This document shows positions 1-8,955 of a DNA stretch of 64,000 nt, piece by piece. The DNA comes from Variovorax sp. UMC13. Its GTDB lineage: Bacteria; Pseudomonadota; Gammaproteobacteria; Burkholderiales; Burkholderiaceae_C. The notes under the pieces are model-generated. The model was not told the DNA's origin. It was given only the letters and a program-made list of their open reading frames with translations, and did no database searches. Location of the stretch: assembly GCF_014170375.1 (NCBI RefSeq), contig NZ_LZZW01000016.1, positions 124,001-188,000 of the forward strand. The letters run 5' to 3'. A program made the translations under genes and the position numbers. How positions within the stretch are numbered: position 1 is the first letter of the stretch; every line of letters begins with the position of its first letter.

Positions 1-741
1 GATCAGGGTCTGGACCAGGAAGACCACCATCAGGTCGACGATCTTGTCGGCCCAGCCGCTCGCGGAATCCAGCAGCAGCTGGTAGCCGGCCTTGAGGTCC
101 GGCAGGCCGCTCCACCAGCGCTCGAAGCGCTCACGCATCGTTTCCTTGGAAGGCACGGCCGGCGTGGCCGACGCCACCTCCTGCGGCGTGCGCTCCACCA
201 GCGTCAGCGCCTGGTCGTGCTTGCCCTTCATGTAGCGCTCGTACAGCGCCTCGTTGGCCACCGCCGTCAGCGGCACCGCGAAGCGGGCCAGCAGCAGCAC
301 CACCAGCACCGGCTGCAGCCAGCGCGCGTAGCGGCCTTGTTGTAAAAAGGTGAGCGCGAGCCAGCCCACGACCGCGATGCTCAGCAGCACGGCCACGGCC
401 TGGCTGCCGCCGAAGTCAAGCAGCACCAGCTGCACGCCGAAGGCCACGCTGGCCGCCAGCATCGCACTCGCGAAATGGTCCACCAGCTGGTTCAACGGCT
501 GCAGCACCTGGCCCGGCGTGGTGCCCACGCCCACGCCGCCGGGCTTGATGTCGATCTGCGTGCCCTGCGCCACGGAGATCACCGCGCCCAGCGTGCGCGC
601 GGCCGCGAAGGCCACCAGCGCGCGCTTCATGCCAGCCTGCAGGCCCTCGCGGGCGGGCGCGTTGAAGGAGGTGGTCCACGCGCCCAGCAGCACGACGACG
701 GTCAGGAACAGGGCAAGGGCGCGTCGGAAGGACAGGTTCAT
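1..741 (-). CDS. Multi-pass inner-membrane protein, partial (C-terminus outside window)
   Basis: The frame read from an ATG at 741 stays open for 247 codons and runs off the left edge, so only the N-terminal part is visible. The product begins MNLSFRRALALFL and has hydrophobic segments at about residues 8-24, 95-110, 115-133, 143-163 and from 235 onward, separated by a polar loop (165-230) rich in charged residues. No catalytic motif is visible and I do not recognise the family. Third-position GC bias fits a genuine gene. It is followed on the same strand only by sequence outside the window, so operon context is unknown. Confidence 0.7.
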   Translation of the reverse strand, partial: MNLSFRRALALFLTVVVLLGAWTTSFNAPAREGLQAGMKRALVAFAAARTLGAVISVAQGTQIDIKPGGVGVGTTPGQVLQPLNQLVDHFASAMLAASVAFGVQLVLLDFGGSQAVAVLLSIAVVGWLALTFLQQGRYARWLQPVLVVLLLARFAVPLTAVANEALYERYMKGKHDQALTLVERTPQEVASATPAVPSKETMRERFERWWSGLPDLKAGYQLLLDSASGWADKIVDLMVVFLVQTLI

Positions 742-822
742 GGGCCCCAGCTTAAAGGCGCCCGGAGACCATCGCAGCGCAAGACCCTGCCGATTCGTCG
801 AGCAAAGCGCCCCGGCGACCGG

Positions 823-1263
823 CTACATCCCGCCCATGTGCTCGACGTTGGCGTTGAGCCGCGTCAGCAGCGCCGTCAGCTGCGCAAGGTCCTCGGCCGA
901 GAAGCCTTCCAGCACCTGCTGCGCATGCGCATCCATGACCGCCTTGGCCTTGGGCAGGCGGCGCGTGGCCAGCGGGGTCAGCGAGATCAGGCGGCTGCGT
1001 TTGTCGTCGGGGTCGGGCACGCGTTCGACCAGGCCGTCGCGCTCCATGCGGGCCAGCAGCTGCGCCATGCTCGGCTGCTCGACCTGGGCGATGCGCGCCA
1101 GCTCGGCCTGCGACAGCGCCTTCTGCTGCTTGAGCGAGACCAGCACCGGCAGCTGACCCACAGCGAATCCGAACTCGCGCAGCCCGTCGTCGGCCAGGCG
1201 CGTGAAGCCGCGCGTCACGCGGCCGAGGAGCCTCAGGGGATTGAATGTCTCTGCATCGTTCAT
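823..1263 (-). CDS. MarR-family transcriptional regulator
   Basis: This 146-residue protein has the length and layout of MarR regulators. N-terminal dimerisation helices are followed by a winged helix-turn-helix at about residues 48-98, containing LSQAELARIAQVEQPSMAQL and the wing segment PDDKRSRLISLT, then a C-terminal helix. MarR proteins bind palindromic operators as dimers and are usually released by phenolic or other small ligands. It is divergent from an FAD monooxygenase gene, with 72 bp between the two starts. That gap holds two copies of a perfect palindrome. I infer that it represses both itself and the monooxygenase. The ligand cannot be read from sequence. Confidence 0.9.
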   Translation of the reverse strand: MNDAETFNPLRLLGRVTRGFTRLADDGLREFGFAVGQLPVLVSLKQQKALSQAELARIAQVEQPSMAQLLARMERDGLVERVPDPDDKRSRLISLTPLATRRLPKAKAVMDAHAQQVLEGFSAEDLAQLTALLTRLNANVEHMGGM

Positions 1264-1280
1264 GGGGTCATTCTATCTTC

Positions 1281-1314
1281 ATAGGAGCCTATTGATACAT
1301 AAATAGGCACCTAT
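1281..1314. promoter_or_regulatory. Double palindromic operator between MarR gene and monooxygenase
   Basis: Two 12-bp elements, ATAGGAGCCTAT (1281-1292) and ATAGGCACCTAT (1303-1314), are each perfect palindromes of form ATAGG-N2-CCTAT. Their centres are 22 bp apart, about two helical turns, so two dimers would bind the same DNA face. They lie midway between the divergent starts. This is typical of MarR sites; binding by the adjacent regulator is inferred. Confidence 0.75.
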
Positions 1315-1335
1315 CGTTTTTGAGAAGGATCCGAA

Positions 1336-2496
1336 ATGCACAAGCATCCACGCATCGCCATCGTCGGCGGCGGCCCCGGCGGGCTCACGCTGGCACGTCT
1401 GCTCCACCTGTCGGGCATCGAGGCCACGGTGTTCGAACGCGACGCCCATCCGCTCGAGCGCCCCCAGGGCGGCACGCTCGACCTGCACGAAGACTCGGGC
1501 CTGCTGGCCGTGCGCCGCGCCGGACTCGAGGCCGCCTTCCTGCGTCTGGCACGCTACGACGACCAGGGCTCGCGCCTGCTCGACATGTCGGGCCGGCTGC
1601 TGTTCGAACAACCCGATGCGGCGGCCGGCGACCGCCCCGAGATCGACCGCACCGCGCTGCGCGAGATGCTGCTGGATGCGCTGCCAACGGGCTGCGTGCG
1701 CTGGGGCAGCAGCCTGCGCGCACTGCAGCCGCTGGCGGACGGGCGCTGGCAGCTGGACCTGGCCAACGGCCCGGCCGGGCCCTTCGACCTGGTGGTGGGC
1801 GCGGACGGCGCCTGGTCGCGCGTGCGGCCGCTGCTCTCGCCCTACAAGCCGCAGTACAGCGGCCTGACCTTCGTCGAATTCGGCATCGACGACGTCGATG
1901 CCAGCCATCCGGCGATCTCGAAGCTCGTGGGACGGGGCAAGGTCGGGGTGGAGGGTCGGAGCAAGGAGATCATCGCGCAACGCAACGGCAACGCCCACAT
2001 CCGCGGCTATGCGATCTTCCGCGTGCCGGCGGACTGGGCCGCGCAACGCTTCGACTTCGCTTCACCGGCGGCCGTGCGCAGCGGCCTGCTCGAGGAATTC
2101 CAGGGCTTCGACGAGAGCGTCACCGACCTCTTCCGCGCCGCCAACGACCGCTTCGAGGCACGCCCGATCCACGCCTTGCCCGTGGGCCATTGCTGGGCCC
2201 ACCGGCGCGGCCTCACGCTGCTCGGCGATGCGGCCCATGTGATGTCGCCCTTCGGCGGCGAAGGCGTCAACACGGCCATGCGCGATGCGGTCGAACTGGC
2301 GGCGCGGCTGGCGGGCGGCGGCGACTGGGACGCCGCCGTGGCGTCCTACGAAGCGGAGATGTTCGAACGCGTCACCGAGGCCGCGCAGGGATCGGCCGAT
2401 GCCGCGGCCGTCCAGCTGTCGCACCTCGGTCCAGCCTTGACGCTGCAGCATGTGATGCAGGTGCATGACGCGCATGCCGCTCGCCCGCGGCGGTAG
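1336..2496 (+). CDS. FAD-dependent monooxygenase (TetX-like group)
   Basis: A 386-residue flavoprotein of the class A aromatic hydroxylase fold. The N-terminal dinucleotide-binding motif GGGPGG is at residues 11-16. A DG-type motif (VGADGAWSRVR) lies near 153-164, and the FAD ribityl-binding segment GDAAHVMSPFGGEGVN near 297-312. The stretch GGTLDLHEDSG near residue 50 resembles the Tet(X) tetracycline-hydroxylase group, but that group also contains many enzymes with other substrates, so no resistance role is claimed. It would hydroxylate an organic substrate using NAD(P)H and O2. The start ATG has GAAGGAT upstream. It is divergent from the MarR gene and probably controlled by it. Confidence 0.88.
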   Translation: MHKHPRIAIVGGGPGGLTLARLLHLSGIEATVFERDAHPLERPQGGTLDLHEDSGLLAVRRAGLEAAFLRLARYDDQGSRLLDMSGRLLFEQPDAAAGDRPEIDRTALREMLLDALPTGCVRWGSSLRALQPLADGRWQLDLANGPAGPFDLVVGADGAWSRVRPLLSPYKPQYSGLTFVEFGIDDVDASHPAISKLVGRGKVGVEGRSKEIIAQRNGNAHIRGYAIFRVPADWAAQRFDFASPAAVRSGLLEEFQGFDESVTDLFRAANDRFEARPIHALPVGHCWAHRRGLTLLGDAAHVMSPFGGEGVNTAMRDAVELAARLAGGGDWDAAVASYEAEMFERVTEAAQGSADAAAVQLSHLGPALTLQHVMQVHDAHAARPRR

Positions 2497-2504
2497 GCCC
2501 CAGC

Positions 2505-4388
2505 TCAGGCCGGCGGGCGCGGCCCCACGCCGGCCGGCACCGCGGTTACGCTGTCGCGGCAGGGCTGGCGCAGCGTCTTGTCGCAACTCGGGAGTGCGGC
2601 GGCATGCGGGTAGCGCAGGTGTCCCAGCACGACGCTCGAAGGGAACTGGCTGTTGTGCCAGATGCTGTTGGTCGAGGGCGTGGGGTTGTGGCCGAAGACC
2701 CAGAAACCGGTCTGCGAGGGCGAATCGATGGTCACCCGGATCGCCGAGCCCGCGCGGAACACGTGGGCGAAGCGCTGGATCTCCACCCGCGCCAGCACCG
2801 GCACGTTTGCCGTCAGCGGGCGCAGCGCGTCGGCCGTGAAGATCTGCCAGGGCCGCAGTTCGGTCGTCCGGGTCGGGTCCAGGGCGCGCTTGGAGGCCCG
2901 CAGCCATCCGCGCTGCACGAACATCTCCTTGCCATCGGGCCGCACTTCGGACACAGTGACCTGCAGGTCGGTGTCGTCCGCGGTGGCACTGATCCACACG
3001 TCGGCCGAGCCTTCGCCGAAGAAGCTCAGGTCTTCCGGCAGCTTGGGCGTGGTGAAGCTCAGCTGGCCGTCAGCGGCCGCCACCGATTGCCACCCCTCGT
3101 CCGCCGGGTTGTTGACGGCCGGGCTGCTGACCGGATAGCGGTAGGTCGACGGCAGGGAGGCATTGACCGGCGCGATGTCGCCGAGGCCACCCCCCGCCTG
3201 CATCCACAGGCGCATCGGCTTGACCGGCAGCGGCAGGCGATCGAAGGTCGCCACCGCGTTCGGCACGCCCGTTTTCTGCATCTCCTGCAGCAGGCGCACG
3301 TGCGGCTCCTTCTCGAAGCCGTTGTCGTGGCCCTTCACGAAATGGTCGAGGAAGCGCTTGTACGTGTCGTCGGTGATATTGGTGCCGTGCTCGCCGTTGG
3401 AGCCGAGGAACCACATCTTGTCCCGTGCGATGGTGTCCTCGTAGTAGCCGGCGCGCGGCCCCACCTGCTCGTCCTGCCAGGACACGTTGGTCAGCACCGG
3501 AATGTCGATCTTGGGGGTCTCCAGGTACGCGCTGCGCTGCACGTAGAGGCCGTCGGCATAGGGGTTCTGGAGCCACTGCGTCAGGTCCAGCTCGGGCCGC
3601 TTGATCTTCTCGATGTTGTCGGCCACGGTCTGGGCGCACTCGGTGTCGCCGTCGAGCTGCGCCGCGACCGCTGCCGCCTGGCTCCAGATCGGCGGGAAGT
3701 TCCCCCACCAGGCGGCCGGGAAGCCGATGTTCTTGATGCCGCCCGGATAGCCGACGTCGCGGTACGGATCGGCCACGTTCTTGGCCGGCGTGATCGCGAG
3801 CAGGCCCTTGGGACGTTGCGCCGCCACCCACAGCTGGTTGTAGCCCGAGTAGGACGCACCGATCATGCCGATCCGGCCGTTCGACCACGGCTGCTTGCCG
3901 GCCCATTCGACGGCGAAGGCGCCGGCCGCGCCGGTCGAGGCGTCGAACACATGGTCATCGCCGGTGGAGCAACCGGTGCCCGGCACGTTGATGCCCATCG
4001 CGGCATAGCCTTCGGCCACCCAACGCTGGCTGAGCCCGGGCGTGGAGCCCGCGATGTAGCCGTCGTACTCCACCAGCACGGGGAAGGGGCCGGGGCCGGG
4101 CGGCAGGAGCAGCGAATAGCGCATCTTGTTGCCGTCGGGCAGCGTGATGTAGCCCCACTTGCGGACCGGCTCGGTCTCGGGTGTCACGACCGGCTCTTCG
4201 GGCTGGGGCGTGGGCGGCTTCACCGATGGCGTGTCGGGCCCCGTGGCCACTGGCGGCACCGTGGGGGTCGGGGCCGATGCGCCACCGGACGAACCACCAC
4301 CGCAGGCGGCGAGGCCCACGGCGAGCGTCGACATTGCGGCCAGCGAGGCCGCGAACTGCCATCGTTTCAGAGGCTTGGAAGCCTTCAT
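2505..4388 (-). CDS. CocE/NonD-type exported hydrolase (X-Pro dipeptidyl-peptidase fold), lipoprotein
   Basis: The product is 627 residues long. I chose the ATG at 4388 because it gives a clean lipoprotein signal (MKASKPLKRWQFAA, lipobox LAAC followed by Gly/Ser) and has GGAGAC upstream; an open extension to 4502 looks non-coding. After a Pro/Thr-rich linker comes an alpha/beta-hydrolase domain with the nucleophile elbow GASYSG. The C-terminal jelly-roll (near residues 440-620) is typical of the CocE/X-Pro dipeptidyl-peptidase C-terminal domain. Family members cleave esters or acyl-proline bonds. It lies downstream of another exported hydrolase on the same strand but 353 bp away. Confidence 0.85.
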   Translation of the reverse strand: MKASKPLKRWQFAASLAAMSTLAVGLAACGGGSSGGASAPTPTVPPVATGPDTPSVKPPTPQPEEPVVTPETEPVRKWGYITLPDGNKMRYSLLLPPGPGPFPVLVEYDGYIAGSTPGLSQRWVAEGYAAMGINVPGTGCSTGDDHVFDASTGAAGAFAVEWAGKQPWSNGRIGMIGASYSGYNQLWVAAQRPKGLLAITPAKNVADPYRDVGYPGGIKNIGFPAAWWGNFPPIWSQAAAVAAQLDGDTECAQTVADNIEKIKRPELDLTQWLQNPYADGLYVQRSAYLETPKIDIPVLTNVSWQDEQVGPRAGYYEDTIARDKMWFLGSNGEHGTNITDDTYKRFLDHFVKGHDNGFEKEPHVRLLQEMQKTGVPNAVATFDRLPLPVKPMRLWMQAGGGLGDIAPVNASLPSTYRYPVSSPAVNNPADEGWQSVAAADGQLSFTTPKLPEDLSFFGEGSADVWISATADDTDLQVTVSEVRPDGKEMFVQRGWLRASKRALDPTRTTELRPWQIFTADALRPLTANVPVLARVEIQRFAHVFRAGSAIRVTIDSPSQTGFWVFGHNPTPSTNSIWHNSQFPSSVVLGHLRYPHAAALPSCDKTLRQPCRDSVTAVPAGVGPRPPA

Positions 4389-4741
4389 TCTTGTCTCCGT
4401 TCTTGTTGAGGAACGCGCACCGGCGCTGCTGCCAGCGCGCGTGGTCGACCCCTTTTTTTGGGTATCGGCGTTCGATGCCGCCCTGCAGCGCGTCGAACCC
4501 AAAAAATTCTAAGAACGCAGCTGCGGGCGTCGCTATCCCGTGCGCGCCAACGCAATGACTTTGGCGACGGCTCGCGCCTCGCGTTCGAGAGGGTGGAAGA
4601 GGCTCTGTCGATCGGCCACCGCGCGCGGCCGCAACAGGGCATGGTCGGCCGGCGGCGCGGCGGTGATGGTGCATCGAGCGCGATGACACGGCGCGCCGCG
4701 CCGTGCCCGCCCGGCGCGCAGCCGCGGCGCCCGCGAACGCC
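4389..4741. other. Intergenic region without a recognisable gene
   Basis: This 353-bp gap separates two minus-strand hydrolase genes. Short open frames exist on both strands but have no ribosome-binding site or convincing protein. I see no strong hairpin with a T-tract and no obvious repeat. It probably holds the promoter of the CocE-like gene. Confidence 0.5.
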
Positions 4742-6301
4742 TTAGGCCTTCGCCCGCGTCCCGGTCAGCGTCGGCATCTCGGTCGCGCTCGAGTTGACGT
4801 TCACGCTGCGGTCGAAGCGCAGGTAGGGCCCCGCGAAACGGCACACCACCGTGTCGCGGAAGGCCGACTCGACGAAGGTCCAGGTCATGACGAAGGTGCG
4901 CGCATCGCGCCACTCGCCGCTGGCCACCACGCGCATCACCTCGGGCTGGTACTCGTGGTGCAGCTTGTTGCCGGTGACGGTGGTGTCGCCCTCCACAGGT
5001 TGGCGCAGACCGACGCGCACCGTGTGCGTGCCGCGCTCGTCGTCCAGCGTGAAGGTGCAGGTGTCGGCGCCGAAGTCGAGCTGCGCCGACTTGATCTTCT
5101 CGGCGTTCTCGGGAAAGTCGTAGCGCCGGCCCGAGACGGCCGCGGCCACGGGCGAACTGCCGGGCTTGACCGGCGGCAGCAGTTGCAGCGTGCGCGTGCG
5201 GGCCCTGAGCGCGGCGTTGTCCCGGTCGCTCGCGGGCACGCGGTCGCCGAACGCGTCGGGAAAGTGCTTGTACAGCAGGCCCGCGTTGAAGCCGGCCTTG
5301 GGCGGCAGCGCGCTGTTGAGCGCGAGCACCGCGTTCTGCTCGGGGAACACCACCGCGTACTGGCCGAACAGGCCGTCGGCGTTGTAGGCGCCGCGCGGGC
5401 CCAGCCACCACTGGTAGCCGTACCTGTCCTTGGTGTGCGGCGCATGCACGGCGTCGACCCACTCCCGCGTCAGGATCTGCCGACCGTTCCACACGCCGTT
5501 CTGGGCATGCAGGATGCCCAGCTTGAGCGAGTCGACGGTCTTCCAGCTCAGGCCGTTGGCGCCGGGCGAGATGCCCTCGGGGCCCACGTCCCATTCGTAG
5601 CCGGTGATGCCCAGCGGTTCGAAGAAGCGGGGCTTGAGGTAGTCGGCCACCGACTGCCCGGTGGTCTTCGTGACGATGGCCGACAGCATGTAGGTGGCCG
5701 CGCTGGTGTAGACGAACTTGCTGCCCGGGGTGTAGACCACCGGGATCTTGAAGAACTCGGCGATCCAGCTGGTGCGGATCTGCCGCCACACCGAGCCCGA
5801 CACCATGGCCTCGTGGCCGGTGCGCATGCTCAGCAGGTCGCGCACGGTCATGGCCGCGAGATGGGGGCTGACCTCCGGCGGCAGGTGCTCGGGGAAGAAG
5901 GACACCACCTCGTCGTCGAGCCCGAACCGGCCATCCGCGATGGCCATGCCGACGGCGCACACGGTCACGCTCTTGGTGAGCGAGTGCGTCATGTGGCGGC
6001 GCTCGGCCCGGTACGGGTCCCACCAGCCTTCGGCCACCACATGGCCGTTGCGCCACAGCATGAAGCCGTGCAGCTCGAACGCGCTGCGCTCCGCGTCGTC
6101 GAGGAAGGCGAGGATCGCGGCGGGCGAGATGCCCTGCGCCTCGGGCCGGCTGCGCGGCAGGCCATCGGTGAAGGCCGGCGCGGCGGCGCCGGTGGCGGCC
6201 CAGCCGAGGCCGGGCATGGCGGCCATGACGGTGCCGCCCAGCGACAGGCGCAGCAGGCCGCGGCGTGAGACGGAAGGGATCGAGGCGGTGGCTTCTTTCA
6301 T
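4742..6301 (-). CDS. Beta-lactamase-fold serine hydrolase, Tat-exported
   Basis: A 519-residue protein whose chosen ATG (6301) gives a twin-arginine signal, SRRGLLRLSLGG, followed by an Ala-rich cleavage region. The family nucleophile motif S-x-x-K is visible as HSLTKSVT near residue 100, followed by the class C/esterase-like layout including YGYQWWLG. The C-terminal ~130 residues form an additional domain. Such proteins (class C beta-lactamase, EstB and DD-peptidase relatives) cleave esters, amides or peptides. A true antibiotic target cannot be assigned. The Tat signal predicts folding before export to the periplasm. Confidence 0.85.
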   Translation of the reverse strand: MKEATASIPSVSRRGLLRLSLGGTVMAAMPGLGWAATGAAAPAFTDGLPRSRPEAQGISPAAILAFLDDAERSAFELHGFMLWRNGHVVAEGWWDPYRAERRHMTHSLTKSVTVCAVGMAIADGRFGLDDEVVSFFPEHLPPEVSPHLAAMTVRDLLSMRTGHEAMVSGSVWRQIRTSWIAEFFKIPVVYTPGSKFVYTSAATYMLSAIVTKTTGQSVADYLKPRFFEPLGITGYEWDVGPEGISPGANGLSWKTVDSLKLGILHAQNGVWNGRQILTREWVDAVHAPHTKDRYGYQWWLGPRGAYNADGLFGQYAVVFPEQNAVLALNSALPPKAGFNAGLLYKHFPDAFGDRVPASDRDNAALRARTRTLQLLPPVKPGSSPVAAAVSGRRYDFPENAEKIKSAQLDFGADTCTFTLDDERGTHTVRVGLRQPVEGDTTVTGNKLHHEYQPEVMRVVASGEWRDARTFVMTWTFVESAFRDTVVCRFAGPYLRFDRSVNVNSSATEMPTLTGTRAKA

Positions 6302-6423
6302 TGCTCTTTCGCGCAGGCTGAGGGGCTGCGGAGTATCGCGCGGGGACCTGTCAATCGGCTTTCGTTCGTTGCCGCCTGCCAGGATCGGGGCGAGGCGATG
6401 GCCGCTCCGCGTGCCGCCGTGCG

Positions 6424-6852
6424 CTAGGTCGGATGGATGCTGCGCTGGGTCACGAACACCTCGACCAGCAGCAGCGCATAGGTGGCGATCAGCGCGAGCA
6501 TGGCGACCACGAAGAGGACGGCGACCGGCCGGTCGAAGGCCAACGCGAGTTCGTTCGCCACGAACAGCGAGCCGATGAGCAGGCAGACGATGACGCCGCA
6601 CAGCGCGCCGGTGGAGACCGCGGCATTGAGGATCTTCGCCCGGCGGTTGAGCGTCGCCATTTCGCCGTCGATCTCGCCGCAGCGGACCGGATCGGCATCG
6701 TCGCGCTCGTCGCGGCACTTGTGCATGCGGTCATTGACGCGCGCCAGGCGGTTCGTGAGCACGGTCAGGGTGCCGCCGATGGCAGCCAGCATGAAGGAGG
6801 GCCCCACGGCCAGCTGAATGACATGGGAGGTGTCGGCGTGAATGCTGAGCAT
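6424..6852 (-). CDS. DUF2721 membrane protein
   Basis: A 142-residue protein starting MLSIHADTSHVIQLAVGPSF. It has hydrophobic helices at roughly 10-32, 66-92 and 100-125, and a charged cytoplasmic stretch (NRLARVNDRMHKCRDE) after the first helix. This is the layout of DUF2721, a family of small inner-membrane proteins with no known function. The ATG at 6852 was preferred over an upstream open extension because the family begins near this hydrophobic segment. It is divergent from the reductase-like gene at 6969. Confidence 0.8.
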   Translation of the reverse strand: MLSIHADTSHVIQLAVGPSFMLAAIGGTLTVLTNRLARVNDRMHKCRDERDDADPVRCGEIDGEMATLNRRAKILNAAVSTGALCGVIVCLLIGSLFVANELALAFDRPVAVLFVVAMLALIATYALLLVEVFVTQRSIHPT

Positions 6853-6968
6853 GGCGGCAAGCGTACCCGAGCCATTCGACGGTCGGATACAGCGCCTGCT
6901 CGCGCCGACCGCAGCGTGGGCGCGCACCGGCGCTAGACTGCCATCCCCTTCCTGCAGGAGACGACGCC

Positions 6969-7625
6969 ATGACCCGATTGCTCGTGCGCAGCTTCGGCCT
7001 TTCGCTCGACGGCTTTGCCGCCGGCCCCGACCAGAGCCTGGCGCACCCGCTGGGTGTTCGTGGCCCCGAACTCATGGACTGGTTCTTTCCCACGCGCGTC
7101 TGGCAGCGGATGCAGCAGGGGAGCGAGGCCGACGGCGAGACCGGCATCGACAACGAGATCGCCGAGCAAGGCTTCGCCGAGATGGGCGCCTGGATCCTCG
7201 GGCGCAACATGTTCGGGCCGGTGCGCGGCCCCTGGCCCGACGCGCAGTGGAAAGGCTGGTGGGGCGACGAGCCGCCCTACCATGTGCCGGTCTTCGTGCT
7301 GACCCACCATGCCCGCGCGCCCCTGAAGATGCGGGGCGGCACCACCTTCCACTTCGTCACCGGCGGCATCCACGATGCGCTGGCGCAGGCGCGGGCCGCC
7401 GCGGGTGGGCGCGATGTCCGCGTGGGCGGCGGCGTGGCCACCGTGCGCGCGTACCTGCAGGCCGGGCTGATCGACGAACTGCACCTGGCCGTGCGCCCCG
7501 TGCTGCTGGGCCGCGGCGAGGCGCTGTTCTCGGGCCTCGATCTGCCGGCGCTGGGCTACCGCTGCGAACGGCAGGTGGCCGGCGAGCGCGCCACGCACAT
7601 GTTCCTGCGCCGCGGCACCGCTTGA
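6969..7625 (+). CDS. Dihydrofolate reductase-like / RibD C-terminal domain protein
   Basis: A 218-residue single-domain protein. It starts MTRLLVRSFGLSLDGFAAGP, has ILGRNMFGP near residue 77, and a Gly-rich nucleotide-binding segment RVGGGVATVRAYLQAGLIDE near 155-175. The ending VRPVLLGRGEALF is characteristic of the RibD C-terminal (DHFR-like) family. Such stand-alone proteins are presumed NAD(P)H-dependent reductases, usually of unknown substrate. A strong ribosome-binding site (CAGGAG) lies 8 bases before the ATG. It stands alone between oppositely oriented genes. Confidence 0.85.
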   Translation: MTRLLVRSFGLSLDGFAAGPDQSLAHPLGVRGPELMDWFFPTRVWQRMQQGSEADGETGIDNEIAEQGFAEMGAWILGRNMFGPVRGPWPDAQWKGWWGDEPPYHVPVFVLTHHARAPLKMRGGTTFHFVTGGIHDALAQARAAAGGRDVRVGGGVATVRAYLQAGLIDELHLAVRPVLLGRGEALFSGLDLPALGYRCERQVAGERATHMFLRRGTA

Positions 7626-7665
7626 GGCGGCCAGCGCGTCGGCGCGCGTGCCGGGCGATCCCTCT

Positions 7666-8955
7666 TCACAGCGCAGCCGTCGGTGCGCTCGCCCGGAAAT
7701 GCTCGCGCAAGGTCTGCGTCTCGTAGGCGTGGCGGTACAGGCCGCGCTTGCGCAGGATCGGCACCAGCTCGTCGACGATCACGTCGAGCCCGTCGATCAG
7801 CCGATCCGGCTGCAGGTTGAAGCCGTCGATGGCGCCGGCACGGAACCAGTCCTCGATGTGGTCGGCCAGCTGTTCGGGCGTGCCGACGAAGCCGGCGTGG
7901 CCTGAGCCGGTGTAGCGCGTCTGCTGCAGGTACTCCCGCACCGTGGGCCGGGTCTTGCGGATCTGCGCGACGATCGACTCGCGAAAACCGATGCTGCCCA
8001 GGAAGGTCTGGCTGTTCTTCAGCGGGCCCAGCACCTCCTCGGGAAACGGCGCATCGAGTTCGAGGGTCGAGGCGTCGTAACCGATCGCCTGCGACAGCCA
8101 GCCGATCGAATACGACGCCGGCCCGGCATCGTGGATCTCGTCGCAGCGACGACGCGCCTCTTCCTCGGTGCTGCCCAGGCTCAGCAGCAGGCCGGGAAGG
8201 ATCTTGATGTCGTCGGGCGAACGGCCATGGTCGCGGGCCAGGCCCTTGACCATCTTGTAGTGCGCGATGGCCTGTTCCTTCGTCAGTTCGGCCGCGAAGA
8301 CGCCCTCGGCCACCCGCCCGGCCAGTGCACGCCCCTGTGGCGAGCCGCCGGCCTGGAAGATGACGGGCTGGCCCTGCCGTGACGGCGGGACGCGCAATCG
8401 ACCCTCGATGTCGAAGAAGGCGCCGTGGTGATGCACGTCCTGCCCCGTGGCGGCCGACGCCCACAGCGCCCGCACCACGTCCACGAATTCGCTGGCACGC
8501 TCGTAGCGGTCGTCGCGCTGCGGGATGTCCGGCAGGCCGAAGTTGCGCGCGGCGGGCACGCCCCGGGTGGTGACAACATTGACCGCTGCGCGCCCGCCCG
8601 TCTGGTGGTCCCACGACAGCACGCGTTCGGCCAGCTCGAAGGGGTCGTTGAAGGTCGACGAGGCGGTGGCCACCAGGCCCACATGCGAGGTGGCCGCGGC
8701 CACCTGGCCCCAGTTCACCGTCGGTTCGAGCCGGATCGGGTTGGCGTCGTGGGCGGGATTGCCCAGCAGCGGTCCATCCGCCAGGAACAGGGCATCGAGG
8801 GTGCCGCGTTCGGCGGTCCGCCCCAGGCTCGCCCAGTAGTCGGGGTCGATGAAGGCGTCCTTCTTCAGCAGCGGCGTCTTCCATGCGGCGGGCAGGTAGC
8901 CCAGCACCAGCACGTTGATGCCCAGGAGGACATGGCCGGATCGTTTGTTCGTCAT
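7666..8955 (-). CDS. LLM-class flavin monooxygenase, NtaA/SnaA/DszA family
   Basis: A 429-residue luciferase-like TIM-barrel monooxygenase and the last gene of the operon. The N-terminus (VLGYLPAAWKTPLLKK), the early segment TLDALFLADGPLLG and the central VIFQAGGSPQGRALAGRVAEG are signatures of the NtaA/SnaA/SoxA/DszA group. Members use reduced FMN from a separate reductase to oxidise sulfones, nitrilotriacetate and similar compounds. No flavin reductase gene is in the operon. Its ATG overlaps the upstream stop as ATGA. Together with the DszC-like dehydrogenase and the ABC importer it suggests oxidative scavenging of sulfur from an imported organosulfur compound; the substrate is inferred. 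Confidence 0.87.
   Translation of the reverse strand: MTNKRSGHVLLGINVLVLGYLPAAWKTPLLKKDAFIDPDYWASLGRTAERGTLDALFLADGPLLGNPAHDANPIRLEPTVNWGQVAAATSHVGLVATASSTFNDPFELAERVLSWDHQTGGRAAVNVVTTRGVPAARNFGLPDIPQRDDRYERASEFVDVVRALWASAATGQDVHHHGAFFDIEGRLRVPPSRQGQPVIFQAGGSPQGRALAGRVAEGVFAAELTKEQAIAHYKMVKGLARDHGRSPDDIKILPGLLLSLGSTEEEARRRCDEIHDAGPASYSIGWLSQAIGYDASTLELDAPFPEEVLGPLKNSQTFLGSIGFRESIVAQIRKTRPTVREYLQQTRYTGSGHAGFVGTPEQLADHIEDWFRAGAIDGFNLQPDRLIDGLDVIVDELVPILRKRGLYRHAYETQTLREHFRASAPTAAL

Noticed and set aside
1336..2496. Calling the FAD monooxygenase a tetracycline-resistance gene
   Set aside because: Only a short motif resembles Tet(X); many unrelated aromatic hydroxylases share it, so resistance cannot be claimed from sequence alone.
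4742..6301. Calling the serine hydrolase a class C beta-lactamase
   Set aside because: It has the shared S-x-x-K fold motif but a longer, different C-terminus; esterase or peptidase function is equally likely.
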